Source of the DNA: an uncultured Clostridia bacterium
Lineage (GTDB): Bacteria > Bacillota > Clostridia > Lachnospirales > Lachnospiraceae
Direction: 5' to 3'
Assembly: GCA_945622055.1 (NCBI GenBank)
Contig: CALZBV010000110.1
Location: 1 to 8,086 of the forward strand
Length of the DNA: 8,086 bases
Both the position numbers and the translations under genes were made by a program. Below the pieces are notes generated by a model, which ran no database searches, was not told where the DNA came from, and worked only from the letters and a program-made list of their open reading frames with translations. Of the stretch, positions 1-5,776 are shown piece by piece. Position 1 is the first letter of the stretch. Each line of letters opens with the position of its first letter.

Positions 1-1094
1 GCCGGTAAATGTCCTTTCTTTTTCTGAAGCAGAGGCCTTCCGGTTTCGAACGAACCAAAGTGGTATTCCCTCTTTGGAAGCTCCTCCGGCTTTCTTTTGA
101 TAATTGATTTTGAGAATACATTCTGCAAAAACGCATCTGCAAGCGGAACCCAAAGCTGAAAATGCGGATACGGGTTCACACCATAAATCGGTACACCGGA
201 CTGTCCGTGAGGAACACCGGAAAAGGTATGTACCTCAACCTCCACCTGATGCTCTAAAAGATCCGGAAGGGTCGCACCCAGATTCTGCATTGCCGTATCT
301 TCACGTCCTACTGCAAAAAAGGTCGGCGGATATACTACATTCGTGTAATCAAAGGAAGCACCGCGAAACCTCGGTCCATAGACACAGAGCACTGCATCCG
401 GTGCACCATAATAAGCATCCAACTCATCTTCCCTGTATTCCGGAAACCAGTCCGTTACCTTCTGTGCTCCGGAATAGTATTGAATGCAAGCCTCTGCGGT
501 AAGCCCTCCATTGGAGAAGCCTGCAAAGGCAACGCGGTTCTCATCTACACGATAGTAAGACGCATTCTTTCTGACATAACGAATGGCTCTGGAAGCATCT
601 GCACCGGCTTCCTTTGCATCATACGGACAGTGATTGGTACGGTTTAACAGCAAAAAGCTCTGATAACCAAGCTTGTTCATATCTAAACAAGTCTGGTACC
701 CTTCATGCAGCGTACAGTCGCCGTGGTCTCCTCCGGCACATACAACCACCGCCCCCTTCGGGGTAACGTCCTGTGGCACCGAAAGTGCAAATAAATACGG
801 TGCAAATTCCGGGTCATGGTTATAACGGCTTCCCGGATTCTCTGTATAGGTTCCAAGAGACGGCATATTGTCCTTTTCCCAAAGATAAATCCGCTCCGGT
901 GCATTTGCAACCGGGCAAAGCTCTGCCATCTTCTTTTCCAGCTGCGCAATCAGCTCCAACTGTTTTTCCTCGTTACGCTCATATAACAACGCCTGCTGAA
1001 GCTTATGAAGCTCCAGTATTTCTTCCTTCTCATAGCATGGCGCATCCTCAAAAAAAGTCACTGTCTTATGAAGTATTTCCTGTTTTCTATCCAT
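1..1094 (-). CDS. Alpha/beta hydrolase (esterase-like), C-terminus beyond the window
   Basis: The frame is open from an ATG at 1094 to the left edge, giving 364 codons with no stop, so the 3' end is missing. Residues about 22-58 are rich in Glu, Lys and Leu and look like a helical or coiled-coil lead-in. The hydrolase core follows. VVVCAGGDHGD (117-127) may form the oxyanion-hole loop. GFSNGG (192-197) is a nucleophile elbow with Ser194. Asp266 in GREDT and His296 in VPHGQ are spaced as the acid and base of a Ser-Asp-His triad. I see no signal peptide, so the enzyme is probably cytoplasmic. An AAGGAG-like ribosome binding site lies at 1107-1113, slightly far from the ATG. The gene starts 64 bp after the aldo/keto reductase on the same strand and may be co-transcribed with it. 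The family resembles acyl, acetyl or carbohydrate esterases, but the substrate is unknown. The fold assignment is fairly safe; the role is not. Confidence 0.82.
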   Translation of the reverse strand, partial: MDRKQEILHKTVTFFEDAPCYEKEEILELHKLQQALLYERNEEKQLELIAQLEKKMAELCPVANAPERIYLWEKDNMPSLGTYTENPGSRYNHDPEFAPYLFALSVPQDVTPKGAVVVCAGGDHGDCTLHEGYQTCLDMNKLGYQSFLLLNRTNHCPYDAKEAGADASRAIRYVRKNASYYRVDENRVAFAGFSNGGLTAEACIQYYSGAQKVTDWFPEYREDELDAYYGAPDAVLCVYGPRFRGASFDYTNVVYPPTFFAVGREDTAMQNLGATLPDLLEHQVEVEVHTFSGVPHGQSGVPIYGVNPYPHFQLWVPLADAFLQNVFSKSIIKRKPEELPKREYHFGSFETGRPLLQKKKGHLP

Positions 1095-1128
1095 TCCCGT
1101 AATTCTTCTCCTTTACTTTAATAATTCA

Positions 1129-1146
1129 CAGGGACAGGCGTCCCTG
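1129..1146 (-). terminator. Short perfect hairpin after the reductase gene, possible weak terminator
   Basis: A 7-bp perfect stem (CAGGGAC / GTCCCTG) with a 4-nt loop begins 12 bp past the stop of the aldo/keto reductase. On the minus strand it is followed by AT-rich sequence (GAATTATTAAAGTAAA), not by a real U run. Termination is therefore likely to be weak or partial. It could reduce expression of the hydrolase downstream or protect the mRNA 3' end. Confidence 0.35.
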
Positions 1147-1158
1147 ACTGCTACACAT

Positions 1159-2298
1159 TTATTTATGCTCAAAGCATGCTGCCACTTCCTGCAAATACCT
1201 GATAATCGGCAGATGCTGCGGACAGGCAGCTTCACATTGACCACAGCCGATACATTCACTTGCCTTACCGAAGCTGTGTGTCAATCTGTCATAGTATTCC
1301 TCCTGCGGTGTCCAGTCTTTTCCCGGTGCCTCCTGACATTCCGTATTATACAGGGAAAAATACTTCGGAATGGCAATTTTCATCGGGCATCCGTTCACGC
1401 AGTATGCACAGCCGGTACACGGCACTACAATGCTCTCATTAATCGCATCTACTGCACTTTTTACCAGCTTCTGTTCCTCCTCACAAAGCGGCACAAAGGA
1501 ATCCATATAGCTAAGATTGTCTGTCAGCTGCTCCATATTTCTCATTCCGCTAAGCACCATCTTAACGTTCGGTATCATTTGCGCAAACCGGCTTGCCCAG
1601 GACGGCACCGACATCTCCGGCGCATACGCCTTGAATGCCTGCTCCACCTTTTCCGGCACACTTGCAAGAGTCCCTCCCTTTACCGGCTCCATGACAATTA
1701 CCGGTTTATTGTGCTTTACCGCCACCTCATAGCATTTTCTCGACTGGATTCCCTCACTTTCCCAGTCCAGATAATTTATCTGCAGCTGCACAAATTCCAT
1801 CTCCGGATGCTCGGTCAATACCTTGTCCAGAAATTCGGCATTATCATGAAAGGAAAAGCCTATGTGCTTTACCCGGCCTTCCTCCTTCTTTTTTACAAGC
1901 CAGTTGAAACAATCAAGCTTGCTATATTTCTCATAATGGTCAATCCCGATATCATGCAGAAGATAATAATCAAAAAATGTCACTCCGGTTCTTTCACACT
2001 GCTCCTCAAACACTCTGTCTCTGTCTTCTAAGGTACGGAAAAAACCGCCATGCAGCTTGGTTGCAAGCTGAAAGCTTTCGCGCGGATAACGGCTTGTTAA
2101 AATCTCCTTAACCGCACTCTCGCTCTTTCCACCGCAATACATCAGCGCTGTATCAAAATAGGTAAAGCCCTTTGCAAGATATGTGTCTACCATCTTTTTT
2201 GCCAGCTCCAAATCAACACTGCCCCCGTCATTCGCATCCAGAAGCGGTAAACGCATCAACCCGAAGCCTAAGTTTTTTACTCCGTCAAATACTTCCAT
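1159..2298 (-). CDS. Aldo/keto reductase with C-terminal 2x[4Fe-4S] ferredoxin domain
   Basis: This is a 379-aa protein in two parts. Residues 1-270 form an aldo/keto reductase barrel. It starts with LGFGLMRLPLL (10-20) and has a candidate catalytic tetrad of Asp49, Tyr54, Lys81 and His115. Residues 290-365 carry two CxxCxxCxxxC clusters: Cys294/297/300/304 and Cys349/352/355/359. These should bind two 4Fe-4S clusters. This architecture is common in anaerobes as a 'predicted oxidoreductase of the aldo/keto reductase family'. It is probably a cytoplasmic, NAD(P)H- or ferredoxin-linked redox enzyme with unknown substrate. The ATG at 2298 is chosen because AGGAG (2305-2309) sits 6 nt upstream and the family N-terminus (LGFGLMRLP) follows at once. 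A TTG at 2331 in the same frame would add 11 residues but lacks a clear ribosome binding site. The gene lies 122 bp after the deaminase and is probably in the same transcript. Confidence 0.93.
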   Translation of the reverse strand: MEVFDGVKNLGFGLMRLPLLDANDGGSVDLELAKKMVDTYLAKGFTYFDTALMYCGGKSESAVKEILTSRYPRESFQLATKLHGGFFRTLEDRDRVFEEQCERTGVTFFDYYLLHDIGIDHYEKYSKLDCFNWLVKKKEEGRVKHIGFSFHDNAEFLDKVLTEHPEMEFVQLQINYLDWESEGIQSRKCYEVAVKHNKPVIVMEPVKGGTLASVPEKVEQAFKAYAPEMSVPSWASRFAQMIPNVKMVLSGMRNMEQLTDNLSYMDSFVPLCEEEQKLVKSAVDAINESIVVPCTGCAYCVNGCPMKIAIPKYFSLYNTECQEAPGKDWTPQEEYYDRLTHSFGKASECIGCGQCEAACPQHLPIIRYLQEVAACFEHK

Positions 2299-2304
2299 TG
2301 TACT

Positions 2305-2309
2305 CTCCT
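2305..2309 (-). promoter_or_regulatory. Ribosome binding site that fixes the reductase start
   Basis: AGGAG lies 6 nt before the ATG at 2298. It supports this start over the TTG 33 nt further upstream. Confidence 0.75.
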
Positions 2310-2420
2310 GCCTTTCTGTTTCTTTGTCCAAATAAATCCAATATCTCTGTTCTGCTACACTGTCTCCGATATGTCCGCCGTTTGAAAAAACTTCTAAACG
2401 AGCTCTACCATTTTCAAATT

Positions 2421-3047
2421 CTAAAATCGCTTGGACAGTTCATCAAACACTTCTTCCGCTGAAATATCGGAAAATCTCCTTCCCTTCAGCACGCCGTCTG
2501 CCAGAAGCTTCTTTGCAGCCTCAACACCGACCTTATTATACACAGAAAAATCCATCAGCTTAAACTCTAATTTCTCATCAGTTCCATGATAAATCAACTC
2601 CCACAACGTCTGAAAGGCCCTCTGCATATGACCATATTCTTCACCTGCCCATGTCACCTGCACGTTTTTACGTGCCAGAAACGGACTATGCTTCATCATC
2701 CCCATTGCTCCGCCATAATCATCAGGCGCACCGATAACCACATGTCTTATATGTCCCATTACGAGCGTTCCCATGCACATTGGACACGGTTCCAGTCCGG
2801 CATACAAAGTATAAGACTTTGGATTCGGATACTTTCTTATATCCAGATTCCGCACAGCCTCTACTTCCGCATGCCAAACCAACGGATTTGGAATCGTATC
2901 CTCACAAATCTGATTCCTTCCTTCGGAAATAATCTCTCCGTTTTCATCTACAATTACAGCTGCAATCGCTTTACTACCATTACATAGTGACTCCCACTCC
3001 AGCTCAAAAATCCTTTGCCACGGACGTGACAACTCTTCAAATCTCAT
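2421..3047 (-). CDS. Zinc-dependent nucleoside deaminase (CMP/dCMP deaminase family)
   Basis: This 208-aa protein belongs to the cytidine deaminase-like fold. The zinc site is visible: HAE at 59-61 (zinc ligand His59, proton shuttle Glu61) and PCPMC at 87-91 (zinc ligands Cys88 and Cys91). The N-terminal part (AIAAVIVDENGEIISEGRN, 27-45) is typical of the tRNA adenosine/guanine deaminase branch. TadA and guanine deaminase are usually about 150-160 aa. Here a tail of about 50 residues follows the core, and the active-site surroundings (LVWHAEVEAVRN, GLEPCPMCMGT) differ from those I expect of TadA. A free base or nucleoside is the likelier substrate than tRNA, but this is an inference. The ATG at 3047 has a purine-rich AGGGGGA about 9 nt upstream. 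It is the first gene after a good promoter (3122-3150), with an untranslated leader of about 68 nt, and probably heads a three-gene unit. Confidence 0.88.
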   Translation of the reverse strand: MRFEELSRPWQRIFELEWESLCNGSKAIAAVIVDENGEIISEGRNQICEDTIPNPLVWHAEVEAVRNLDIRKYPNPKSYTLYAGLEPCPMCMGTLVMGHIRHVVIGAPDDYGGAMGMMKHSPFLARKNVQVTWAGEEYGHMQRAFQTLWELIYHGTDEKLEFKLMDFSVYNKVGVEAAKKLLADGVLKGRRFSDISAEEVFDELSKRF

Positions 3048-3121
3048 CAGCGAGTCCCCCTACAAAATACTATCCCTAATAAAAGACGTTTCAAAATCCA
3101 CGATATACTTTCTACATTTTT

Positions 3122-3150
3122 AGTATAGCATGAAATAAAAATTCTGTCTA
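3122..3150 (-). promoter_or_regulatory. Sigma-A promoter with extended -10 for the deaminase unit
   Basis: On the minus strand a -35 TAGACA (3145-3150) is separated by exactly 17 bp from a -10 TATACT (3122-3127). TGC directly before the -10 gives an extended -10. Transcription should begin near 3115. The promoter lies about 30 bp past a strong terminator, so it can start an independent unit of deaminase, reductase and hydrolase. Confidence 0.72.
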
Positions 3151-3180
3151 TCGGCAAACTATCTCCGTGAAAATCACAGA

Positions 3181-3203
3181 AAGCACCCCGCCGGGGTGCT
3201 TTT
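3181..3203 (-). terminator. Rho-independent terminator, possibly bidirectional
   Basis: A perfect 9-bp GC-rich stem (AAGCACCCC / GGGGTGCTT) with a 3-nt loop starts 3 nt after the TGA of the LRR remnant on the minus strand. The minus-strand tail is CTTTCTGTGATTTT. The plus-strand tail is CTTTTATC, so it could also work in the other direction, although I see no plus-strand gene. It insulates the upstream units from the deaminase promoter. Confidence 0.8.
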
Positions 3204-3204
3204 A

Positions 3205-3342
3205 TCAGCCGTTTATTTCTGCATACAATTCATCAATATTGGAATACGAATAGGTTTCGCCATTGTATGTGACACTTGTAAGGTTTTTACATTTTTCAAA
3301 TGCATATCTCCCATAAACTAAAAATGTAGGCACCGAACCCAC
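3205..3342 (-). pseudogene. C-terminal remnant of a BspA-like leucine-rich-repeat protein
   Basis: A frame ending in TGA just before the terminator encodes about 45 residues that read like the tail of a BspA-type LRR surface protein. YAFEKCKNLTSVTYNG (13-28) fits the LRR_5 pattern (AF..C.NL..V). It is followed by ETYSYSNIDELYAEING and the stop, a type of ending I associate with clostridial LRR proteins. No ATG with a ribosome binding site starts this frame. The GTG given as the 5' limit is only a convenient in-frame codon; the frame stays open further upstream toward serA. Full-length relatives are secreted or wall-bound and several hundred residues long, so this is best read as the 3' end left after deletion of most of the gene, with its own terminator kept. 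It could instead be a small expressed peptide; nothing here shows that. Confidence 0.5.
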
Positions 3343-3354
3343 ACATCTATACAG

Positions 3355-3387
3355 CAAGGGCTCCCACCTCACTGGCAGAAGCCCCTG
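3355..3387 (-). terminator. Long hairpin after serA, probable operon terminator or mRNA 3' structure
   Basis: It begins 17 nt past the serA stop on the minus strand. CAGGGGCUUCUGCC pairs with GGUGGGAGCCCUUG around an AGUGA loop, giving a 14-bp stem that uses several G-U pairs. Those pairs would be mismatches in plus-strand RNA, so the structure belongs to the minus-strand transcript. The downstream sequence CUGUAU is not a strong U tract. It may therefore be an imperfect terminator or a 3'-end stabilising structure. Confidence 0.55.
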
Positions 3388-3404
3388 ACTGTTTTGTATA
3401 AATA

Positions 3405-4583
3405 TTACAGTACACGTACCTTTAATACGCCTTCAATTGCATTTAATTTCTGTACAAATGTTTCCGTTACCGGAGCCACAACATCAAGAACCGTGTAAGC
3501 AAAATCTCCTCTGCTCTTATTTACCATGTTCTCGATGTTTACGTTATCAGCAGCAAAAACGCCGGTGAACTGGGTAAGCATATTTGGAACATTTTTATGG
3601 CAAATGGTTACACGTGCTGCCGTCTTGCATACACCTGCATCACAGGCCGGATAGTTCACGGAATTGATAATATTACCGTTCTCAATGTACTCTCTGATTT
3701 CCTTCACAGCCATAACTGCACAGTTGTCCTCAGATTCCTCGGTTGAAGCACCAAGATGAGGGATAGCGATAACGCCTGCCATTCCTGCGGTCTTTGCGTT
3801 CGGGAAATCGGTAACATACTTTCTTACCTTACCGGAAGCAAGTGCCTCCTCCATAGCCTCATCATCAACCAGAAGGTCTCTTGCAAAGTTAAGAACGATA
3901 ACGCCATCCTTCATCAATGCAATCGTTTCCTTGTTGATCATCTTCTTTGTTCCAACATTCGGGTCCGGATTATCAATCAACGGAACATGAACGGATATGA
4001 AATCACAGGTGGAGAAAATCTCTTCACGTGTCTTTACATGATGTACATCTGCAGAAAGCTTCCATGCACCTTCAACGGAAATGTACGGATCACAGCCATA
4101 TACCTCCATGCCAAGAGCTACTGCCGCATTTGCAAGCGGTCCGCCAATTGCACCAAGACCGATAATACCAAGCTTTTTCCCCTTAATCTCGGTTCCTGCA
4201 AACTTGGACTTCCCTTTTTCTACGAGCTTTGCGACGTTCTCATCATCTTTTACGGTCTGAACCCAGTTGATACCGCCTACAATATCTCTTGCTGCAAGAA
4301 GCATTCCGGCAATTGCAAGCTCCTTAACACCGTTTGCATTCGCACCCGGGGTATTGAACACTACGACACCCTGCTCTGCGCATTTATCAAGCGGAATGTT
4401 GTTTACTCCTGCGCCTGCTCTTGCAACACAGAGAAGCTTATCGGAAAATTCCATATCGTGCATTGCAGCGGAACGTACTAAAATAGCCTCCGCCTCATTT
4501 ACATCGTCGTTTTTTGCATATGCATCGGTGAAGTTATTCAGGCCGACAGCTGCAATCGGATTTAAGCAATTATACTGAATCAT
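3405..4583 (-). CDS. serA: D-3-phosphoglycerate dehydrogenase
   Basis: This 392-aa enzyme oxidises 3-phosphoglycerate to 3-phosphohydroxypyruvate with NAD+, the first step of serine synthesis, in the cytoplasm. The N-terminal substrate domain contains ARAGAGVNNI (54-63) and FNTPGANANGVKELA (76-90). The NAD-binding domain has GLGAIG (142-147) and Asp165 in CDPY. Arg235 (NFARD) and His286 (IPHLGAS) match the catalytic Arg and His. The position aligned with the catalytic Glu of E. coli SerA appears to be Ala263 in DFPNAK. Residues about 320-392 form a single ACT domain, a possible site of serine feedback. The length fits the short clostridial form; the E. coli enzyme has about 410 residues. The ATG at 4583 follows AGGAGG (4588-4593) by only 4 nt. 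It lies 20 bp after serC, in the same operon. Confidence 0.95.
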   Translation of the reverse strand: MIQYNCLNPIAAVGLNNFTDAYAKNDDVNEAEAILVRSAAMHDMEFSDKLLCVARAGAGVNNIPLDKCAEQGVVVFNTPGANANGVKELAIAGMLLAARDIVGGINWVQTVKDDENVAKLVEKGKSKFAGTEIKGKKLGIIGLGAIGGPLANAAVALGMEVYGCDPYISVEGAWKLSADVHHVKTREEIFSTCDFISVHVPLIDNPDPNVGTKKMINKETIALMKDGVIVLNFARDLLVDDEAMEEALASGKVRKYVTDFPNAKTAGMAGVIAIPHLGASTEESEDNCAVMAVKEIREYIENGNIINSVNYPACDAGVCKTAARVTICHKNVPNMLTQFTGVFAADNVNIENMVNKSRGDFAYTVLDVVAPVTETFVQKLNAIEGVLKVRVL

Positions 4584-4603
4584 AAAGCCTCCTAATTAAA
4601 ATA

Positions 4604-5686
4604 TTACAGATTCTCAGCCTCAAACTTCTTCATGAACGCAACGAGTGCCTCTACACCCTCCTTCGGCATTGCGTTGTAGATGCTTGCACGCATACCGCCT
4701 ACGGTTCTGTGTCCCTTTAAGTTCTCAAGGCCTGCTGCCTTTGCTTCCTTCACAAACTTTGCATCGAGCTCTTCGTTTCCGGTTACAAACGGAACGTTCA
4801 TAAGCGAACGATCCTCCGGACGAACCGTACCCTTGAAAAGCTTGCTCTGGTCAAGGAAATCATACAGAATCTTAGCCTTTTCTTCATTACGCTGCTTCAT
4901 TACCTCAAGTCCGCCCATCTTCTTGAGCCACTTAAATACCTTGCCGCAGATATAAATACCATAGGCCGGCGGAGTATTGTACAGGGATTCATTGTCTGCA
5001 TGAATCTTATACTTTAACATCGTTGGGGTTCCCGGAAGGGTATCCTCGGTAATGAGGTCCTCACGAATAATTACAATAACAACACCTGCCGGTCCGACAT
5101 TCTTCTGAACACCGCCGTAAACAAGACCATACTTGGTTACATCAATCGGCTCAGAAAGGAAGCAGGAGGATATATCGGAAACCAGAGTCTTACCCTTCGT
5201 ATTCGGAAGCGTCTTAAACTTGGTTCCGTAAATCGTGTTATTCTCACAGATGTACACATAGTCAGCATCTTCACTGATTGGAAGATCGGAACAATCCGGG
5301 ATATAAGAGAAGGTCTTATCTGCAGAAGAAGCAATTGCATTTGCCTTACCATAAATCTGAGCTTCCTGGTATGCTTTCTTTGCCCACTGTCCGGTAATGA
5401 TGTAATCAGCAACCTTATTCTTCATAAGGTTCATCGGAATCATGGCAAACTGCTGAGAAGCACCACCCTGTAAAAATAATACCTTGTAGTTATCCGGGAT
5501 ATTCATGAGATCTCTTAAGTCCTGCTCTGCAGTCTTGATAATCTCCTCATATGCCTTGGAACGATGAGACATCTCCATTACAGACATGCCGGTTCCCTTG
5601 TAATCCAGCATCTCATCAGCGGCTTCTCTTAATACTTCCTCCGGTAATACAGCCGGACCTGCGGAAAAATTATACACTCTTCCCAT
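4604..5686 (-). CDS. serC: Phosphoserine aminotransferase
   Basis: SerC is a PLP enzyme that moves the amino group of glutamate to 3-phosphohydroxypyruvate, giving O-phosphoserine. It acts right after SerA and can also serve vitamin B6 synthesis in some bacteria. The protein has 360 residues, the usual length. It starts with the family signature VYNFSAGPAVLPEEVL (4-19). GGASQQF (74-80) should bind the PLP phosphate, Asp171 (SDISS) the pyridine nitrogen, and Lys195 in QKNVGPAG the PLP aldehyde. HRSK (41-44), GHR (325-327) and GGMRASIYNA (330-339) are substrate-side motifs. The ATG at 5686 is chosen because GGAGGAG ends 4 nt before it and the family N-terminus begins there. A longer frame from a TTG at 5752 would begin upstream of the promoter's -10 and is unlikely. 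serC is the first gene of the serC-serA operon. Confidence 0.96.
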   Translation of the reverse strand: MGRVYNFSAGPAVLPEEVLREAADEMLDYKGTGMSVMEMSHRSKAYEEIIKTAEQDLRDLMNIPDNYKVLFLQGGASQQFAMIPMNLMKNKVADYIITGQWAKKAYQEAQIYGKANAIASSADKTFSYIPDCSDLPISEDADYVYICENNTIYGTKFKTLPNTKGKTLVSDISSCFLSEPIDVTKYGLVYGGVQKNVGPAGVVIVIIREDLITEDTLPGTPTMLKYKIHADNESLYNTPPAYGIYICGKVFKWLKKMGGLEVMKQRNEEKAKILYDFLDQSKLFKGTVRPEDRSLMNVPFVTGNEELDAKFVKEAKAAGLENLKGHRTVGGMRASIYNAMPKEGVEALVAFMKKFEAENL

Positions 5687-5690
5687 TGTT

Positions 5691-5697
5691 CTCCTCC
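5691..5697 (-). promoter_or_regulatory. Strong ribosome binding site of serC
   Basis: GGAGGAG sits 4 nt before the ATG at 5686. Together with the promoter position it decides against the upstream TTG start at 5752. Confidence 0.85.
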
Positions 5698-5731
5698 GTT
5701 CTGCTGCCTTGGCAACAAATAATTCTTTTAC

Positions 5732-5760
5732 ATTATATGGCAACCGACACAATGTGTCAA
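5732..5760 (-). promoter_or_regulatory. Consensus sigma-A promoter of the serC-serA operon
   Basis: On the minus strand TTGACA (5755-5760) and TATAAT (5732-5737) are both perfect consensus hexamers with an ideal 17-bp spacer. Transcription should start near 5725, leaving a leader of about 39 nt before serC. The intergenic stretch after ilvB is only 90 bp and has no terminator. Read-through from ilvB could add to expression, but this promoter gives the serine genes their own strong start. Confidence 0.88.
5746..5758 (-). promoter_or_regulatory. 13-bp palindrome over the -35, candidate operator
   Basis: GACACA-T-TGTGTC is a perfect inverted repeat with a single central base. It overlaps the last four bases of the -35 hexamer and extends into the spacer, a usual place for a repressor site. 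A 1-nt centre makes an RNA hairpin unlikely, so a dimeric DNA-binding protein is the better reading. I do not recognise it as the site of a known regulator. Confidence 0.45.
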
Positions 5761-5776
5761 GTTCGCTTTCATTTCA

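Noticed and set aside
104..1102. Plus- and minus-strand frames in the leftmost kilobase
   Set aside because: They overlap the alpha/beta hydrolase, which is read without interruption for 364 codons with a full catalytic triad.
1165..2031. Long plus-strand open frame of 288 codons
   Set aside because: It is antisense to the well-supported aldo/keto reductase, has no recognisable domain, and its composition (many His, Leu, Cys) is that of a shadow frame.
3344..3346. ATG with a GGGAG about 13 nt upstream, opening a 16-codon frame
   Set aside because: The frame stops early, is not in the frame of the LRR remnant, and the GGGAG is part of the serA 3' hairpin.
3756..4481. Plus-strand open frame of 241 codons
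   Set aside because: It lies fully antisense to serA, whose motifs are clear, and its Cys- and Asn-rich translation has no domain.
5701..5716. Small inverted repeat GTTGCC-AA-GGCAGC in the serC leader
   Set aside because: The 2-nt centre cannot form a stable loop, and the arms are short. It could be a protein site, but the evidence is too thin to annotate.
5687..5752. Longer SerC start at a TTG, adding 22 residues
   Set aside because: The TTG lies upstream of the -10 element and of the likely transcription start, and the family N-terminus begins at the ATG at 5686 behind a strong ribosome binding site.
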